Assembly: GCF_029784155.1 (NCBI RefSeq)
Contig: NC_073693.1
Location: 353,590,591 to 353,654,590, forward strand
From: Uranotaenia lowii
Lineage: Eukaryota > Arthropoda > Insecta > Diptera > Culicidae
Reading direction: 5' to 3'
Length of the DNA stretch: 64,000 nucleotides
Program-made: the position numbers and the translations under genes
The notes under the pieces: generated by a model
What the model was told of the DNA's origin: nothing
Database searches by the model: none
What the model saw: the letters and a program-made list of their open reading frames with translations, nothing else
Shown: positions 59,293 to 64,000 of the stretch, piece after piece
Numbering within the stretch: position 1 is the stretch's first letter
Layout of the letters: each line of letters begins with the position of its first letter

Positions 59293-60520
59293 TCTTAAAA
59301 AACATATGGGAGCAAAAAGTCATTTTTTGCGCACATACTTGCAAATACTAAAATTTAAAAAACTAGAATAATAAACTTAGAACTTTTCCTCGTAGATGTG
59401 CTTTTGAAATTTAAAAAATTTTCCACTTCATTTGACATTTATCAAAATATTTGAAAATTTTCCACTCCGTGGCAGTGTTTATTTTAAAAAATTAACTATT
59501 TTCACCTTAAGATTAAAAAAAGTCTGTCCACCAAACTCAAACAACCGTAAATTGCAATGCCCTGGACCGAGCTACACCAAATTACTTTTGTTGAGTTACC
59601 TAGAAAATTGGCTTTGAATTTTATCCACAAAACAATTAAGCTAGGTTATCGAATGTAGGGACAAATGTTTTACACTGTCTTTAGTTTCTCTCATAGGTCA
59701 AACTTAACATGAGCAAATGGTAAAAAAAATCGAATTTGCTTCAAATTCTGAGCATTTCTGTTATTTTGTTTTGAATCTTAATGGAATGATAAATTTTATA
59801 AATTAAAGGGGATGGATATGGTTATAAGACTGACATTCTAAAATATTTTTTCAGCTAATGTAACTCATTGATTTCCTTTACCATGCAGTTTTGTTTTATT
59901 AACTCAAATAGAAGATAGAAAAGAAAGCTTAAACTATGTATGAACGGAAATATGTGATTTGCAATTTGAGAAATTTCTGACATGTTCAATGGTTTAACCG
60001 ACATTGGCCGTTCTGAGAAGTTGGAAAAAATCTTTGGTTTAACTTTAAGCATTAACTTTATAGTAAGAAATTAAATAAATTAATTAGTATTTTCTCCATT
60101 AGAGTGACCTGTTTTCCAAAAGGCACTTATGAAACTTATGATTCCAAATGATCTAACTTTCAAATCTTTCTTTTAAACATAGTCACAAGCTTTTCACAAA
60201 ACAAATTCAATCGTTATAAACAACAAGTGTTGATGCCGCATCAAATCCATTTTTAATGAAATTTCGGGGAAGGGAATGTTAAATGGAATAAGGATTTTTT
60301 TTGTTTTTCATAAAATTTCAAAATCGGGGGAAAATAATCAAATTAAAAATAGGAAAAAATTTCAAATAAAACTTTATTTCAAGAATTGAACCTATCACCT
60401 ATCTAAAAAAATTGAATTTGAAAATAAGAATTGAGGTTCTGAACCACAGTGAAGATTCTCTTTCACAAATTTATTTCACCCTCAAATCTAGAGTGTCCCA
60501 AATGACCCGACATTTGAAAA
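59293..60520. other. AT-rich DNA, no gene seen
   Basis: No coding pattern. TAGAGTGTCCC at 60489 resembles the hAT-like tips at 3360 and 11874, but no partner end was found. Confidence 0.3.
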
Positions 60521-60521
60521 A

Positions 60522-61006
60522 GTTATGCGCTGAAGCCTTAAATTGATTCTAGGCCTAGTACAAGGTCTCTTGCCAAATTTAGGCCAGATCGGATCACGGG
60601 CAGGGGTCGCTCAATGAGCCTAAAAATTGTATGATATTTTGAGACATTTTGTTCCGGAGGCACATGAAAATCCAATGTTTCATGAATAACCTTGGGTCCC
60701 TTTGGCCGATTTCTTTTAAAAACTGTTTTTCTTAAAGCCTTAACTATGACAAATATTTCATCCGAAGACTGCATTTCAATTTAACTTATGATAAAAAAGT
60801 TATTAAACTTCAAAAAGGGGGTAAATTTTTTCAGGGTGATATTCATGAAACACTGGATTTTCATGTGCCTCCGGAACAAAATGTCTCAAAATCTCATACA
60901 ATTTTTATGCTCATTGAGCGACCCCTGCCCGTGATCCGATCTGGCCCATATTTGGCATACAACCTTGTACTAGGTCTAGGATCAATTTAAGCCTGTAGCG
61001 CATAAC
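60522..61006. repeat. Foldback repeat with ~170-bp arms
   Basis: The left arm 60522-60690 (GTTATGCGCTGAAGCC to CATGAATA) matches the right arm 60837-61006 in reverse at roughly nine in ten bases; both contain GATCGGATCACGGGCAGGGG (inverted in the right arm) and TTGTTCCGGAGGCACATGAA. The loop is about 146 bp. No certain target duplication. Probably a foldback MITE. Confidence 0.7.
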
Positions 61007-63415
61007 ATTTCACAAGCTTGAATTTTCCATAAAAATTTGGGTCTATTCTCCATCCTTCAAATACGATTTATGAACCATCAAAATTGCCTGTACCTTGATA
61101 TTGAAATTAAAATTAAAATTTGTGATCCCTTTTGATTTGATTTTGTTTGAAATCTATCACATAAAACATACATGTTGTGGATAACCGTGAAGCAAGTACT
61201 GCCAAAAAGATATCGGATATGGAATATTCAGCGTAAGAGCTTAAATTTTGAAAAATCTACTCTAGATTTCTTAATTCTAGTTTATGCGTTAAAACACGAG
61301 TGATTTTATAATTAAAATAGAAATTATAAAAGTATTAAAGCTTTCTCAATAGGAAGGAATTGGATTTTTGCGATAGCGATTTAAATTCGTCTCCAGAACT
61401 CAAAATCTACATTAACAATTGTAACAAAAGAAATAAAAATTCGCTTTTTCAGAAGAGCAAAGAACTAGAAAACTGAATTTGATTTATTTATGGGCGCTGA
61501 ATGCAAATTAGTATTTCTTTTTCTATCATCTCTTGTTATACCAGAAACTTTTGAAAATACAAAGTAAAATTTGTGCACTTTTTAGCACAAGTGTAAAATA
61601 TCGAAAGGATTTAGAAAAAAAGGTTTAAACATAATTATCGATTTTACTGAAAATTGTCAGTAATTTATCGTGACTTCTGGGCGAAACAATTATACAAGTA
61701 AATGTGGTTTCCCGCTTTGTAAAATACGGAAATTTTGAAAATTGTTAAACCAAAATCAATTCAGGATTTAACGCACAAGTGAAAATGCTTTGTGAAATAG
61801 GGGGGAATTGAGAAAATTTTCAGTTTCAAATACTTAACTTTACATTGAACAGAAACAAAATCCTTCCTTTTGTGATGTTAGCATTTGTTATAATGTTATC
61901 GATTCGATTTTTAGAAAAAAAAGTTTAAATTTATTATTTTAAATCGTTGTATCTTAGAACAAGATTACCTGCTCAAAATCTGTGTTTTTTCCGGGAATTT
62001 GTTACCTTGTTGGTATTTTACCTGAAATCTGTTTCATTGAATGATTAAAGAATAGATTCATAATATTTTTTTGTTGTTCATATAGATTAGTAACTTCATC
62101 AGTCATAATTGGTTGATTTAACTCTAAACTGATTATAATCAAGGAACTTAACGCCACAAATCTTAAAACTATCCCGTAATCTGTCGATTATTTTTCTCAG
62201 CAACAAGGCTTTCTATGAAGCTTTACTTTCAGAAGATCTTCTAGTGATTTTTGACCAAAACTGCTGGATTTCATTACTAACATTTACATCTACATTTACG
62301 ATTGATTTCTTATTTTTTTAATTTGAATTTAAAATCATTTAAAAAATTTGATTTTTGTGTTGGTACCTACATGAAGAAAAAAAAAGATTGTCATTTTTTT
62401 ATAACAGTATGTTGCAAATTTATAACTTTTTCATTCGTTTTAGTACAATAAAACAGATAATATTGTATGATAACTTGAAATTCAAGAGTAAATCAATTAA
62501 TATTAAGTTCCAAAAGCTTCATACTTCAAAAATGATTTTGATTAACTTATTTTCAACAAACTTTATATTTAAAGTGTTAATTTTTTTGTATTAAGCAATT
62601 TAAAAATCAAAAACAAGAATTTTCAACGAGAATTGTGTTTTAAAATTAATAATAATAGTACAGAATTATCAAATCAAAACTTTTTAAAATACTCCAATGA
62701 AGAATCTAATCACCCTTAGTTATGTCTGTTATTTAGTTTTTTGGTCTTATCGTAGAAAATCGAGCACTAGGACCACGCCTGACGGTGTGTACGTAGGGAA
62801 ATACACTGATTTACAAACCATTTAGTGAGATTTAATGGCTTGTTTGTATTTCTACTGATGAAACTGTGAAATTAAATATAAAATTTTACAATTTTTTTTT
62901 AAATTTTCCACCTATCCTCTTTGATTGTCTTAGTTTTCATGTATTTTTCAGTTTTTTAAATTATATTGCTACTTGAAAACGACACATACATAAAAAAAAG
63001 CAAAACGCCTAAATTAAGCTTTTGTACAAATTACATCAAATATGACAAGATTTTTTATAAAAAACAAAAAAAATCTTAGATCCTATATTATAAGTTGCAA
63101 ATTTTTTTCTATCGCACGTTAACGGACCTGATAAATCTAAGATATTTTATCGTAAAACTTGCAGAATGTGGGCATCGATGCAATCTGAATCAATTTTAAA
63201 ATTTTTAACTCAATACCCGGGCAAGAATCGATATAAGTTGAGAAAAATCTAAGAAATATTCCATAAAATACGAACACACACATTTAGGATCTCAGTGAAA
63301 CTTCATGTTTCTTTGAAGTGATTTAAATTCTTATTAAGACTAAAGTGTACATCTTTCAAGGATATTATGACTAGCATCATACTAATGTTAACACCACCAG
63401 CCCACAGAGAGAATA
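61007..63415. other. AT-rich DNA, no gene seen
   Basis: Strongly AT-rich. The longest frame is about 80 codons with no family resemblance. No repeat ends found. Confidence 0.35.
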
Positions 63416-63423
63416 CTAGGTAA

Positions 63424-63497
63424 GCCGTGAACCAGACTTGATCTCATAACCTCTGGCTTAGAAGACTGCAACGCTATCCTCTAGGCCACGATTGGCG
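63424..63497 (-). pseudogene. tRNA-Arg(UCU)-like pseudogene or SINE head
   Basis: On the minus strand this follows a tRNA-Arg: TGGCCTAGAGGATAGCG (A-box region), then a loop CTTCTAA giving anticodon TCT, then GCCAGAGGTTATGAGATCAA and a B-box-like GATCAAGTCT. The anticodon stem (GCAGT against GCCAG) and the acceptor ends do not pair well, so it is not a working gene. tRNA-Arg-related SINEs are known in Culex (Twin), so a retroposed origin is plausible. Confidence 0.6.
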
Positions 63498-64000
63498 GAT
63501 TGATTTCGGTTCTTGTTTTTCTACAGTGGTCCTTCAACGCTTATTTTGATTAAAAAAATACGTATTTGAAATTTTGTGTTGTGTTATGTTGCTTATTTTG
63601 AGAAAAAAGACGTATTCGAAAGATTTGTTGTGTTGAACCAATGAATTGAAATTTAAGCTGAAGTTTGATTTTTTCCACCGTAAGTCAGTGAACATTTTAA
63701 AAGTATTTTATGAAAAAAAGCGGGACATTTTGAGGAAAAAAGCGTGAGAGCGGAACATTTTTTAAAAAAAGCAGGACATGCCCCGCTTTTGCGAGACCGA
63801 TGGAAACTCTATATTAAGGATTCGATTAAATTGTTATTTAAACTTTGAATTAAAATATCAGAGAAACTCAAAGTCACTCTCAAGAACTTAAATTTCTAAT
63901 TTCTTATCAAATTTGCATCCAATTTTTTAACAAGTGAGTTATCGTTCTAATCAGAAACAGACATTTCTCCTACTTAATATGATTGGTGAGTTTTGAATCC
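63498..64000. other. AT-rich DNA with short repeats at window end
   Basis: GCGGGACATTTT / GCGGAACATTTT / GCAGGACATG words recur at 63720-63790, near CCCCGCTTTTGCGAGACC. This may be the tip of an element. No gene seen. Confidence 0.3.

Overview
This window looks like AT-rich, repeat-dense intergenic or deep intronic DNA from an insect, most likely a mosquito (culicid). The reasons are the lack of operon structure, short open frames with no recognisable host proteins, a mosquito-style set of small non-autonomous DNA transposons (8-bp, TA and TTAA target-site duplications), tRNA-headed SINE copies, and decayed LINE and mariner fragments. The species call is an inference; no sequence search could be run. 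I could not support a single intact host protein-coding gene in 64 kb. The two longest classes of open frame are a 9-bp tandem repeat (up to 806 codons) and runs of N.

Layout. 1-3.3 kb: unassigned, AT-rich after 0.9 kb. 3.36-7.71 kb: three DNA-transposon derivatives with visible ends (hAT-like 3360-4078; hAT-like 4499-5315 with a perfect 8-bp duplication; TA element 6639-7709). 8.3-10.6 kb: GC-balanced, low-repeat islands. 10.97-12.92 kb: a LINE reverse-transcriptase fragment, then an 11392-11870 MITE inserted at the edge of a CCCGGG-rich element. 13.3-15.2 kb: small TA and TTAA MITEs. 17.7-19.13 kb: a degenerate minisatellite with a ~522-bp higher-order repeat. 19.18-21.16 kb: a hAT-like element split by a 1.5-kb foldback element. 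22.2-24.05 kb: low-repeat island. 24.05-28.53 kb: TA element, hAT-like element with a nested MITE, SINE copy, and a near-perfect 1.18-kb foldback element with internal copies of its terminal motif. 28.5-30.2 kb: tRNA-like dispersed repeat and a SINE remnant. 30-34.9 kb: mostly featureless AT-rich DNA with two MITEs. 34.94-36.25 kb: interspersed repeat with ~143-bp tandem units. 36.3-38.0 kb: low-repeat island. 38.01-40.36 kb: ~260 copies of TTGTCAAAA. 40.4-43.2 kb: low-repeat island, then a 500-N gap. 43.8-50.1 kb: two 915-bp copies of one TA element in opposite orientation, enclosing a broken, rearranged mariner transposase fragment and a GC-rich tandem repeat. 50.1-64 kb: AT-rich DNA with a TA element at 54344-55294, a 152-bp MITE, a second copy of the tRNA-like repeat running into a 500-N gap, a low-repeat island at 57.2-58.2 kb, two inverted repeats, and a tRNA-Arg-like pseudogene.

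The parts do not form a pathway. What they show is repeated insertion of short non-autonomous elements into and next to one another. Several hAT-like and related repeats carry clusters of their own short word near both ends (TTAGCG, ACCGG, CCCGG, GTCCTGAT), which fits transposase-binding arrays. The less AT-rich islands are the best places to look for host regulatory sequence.
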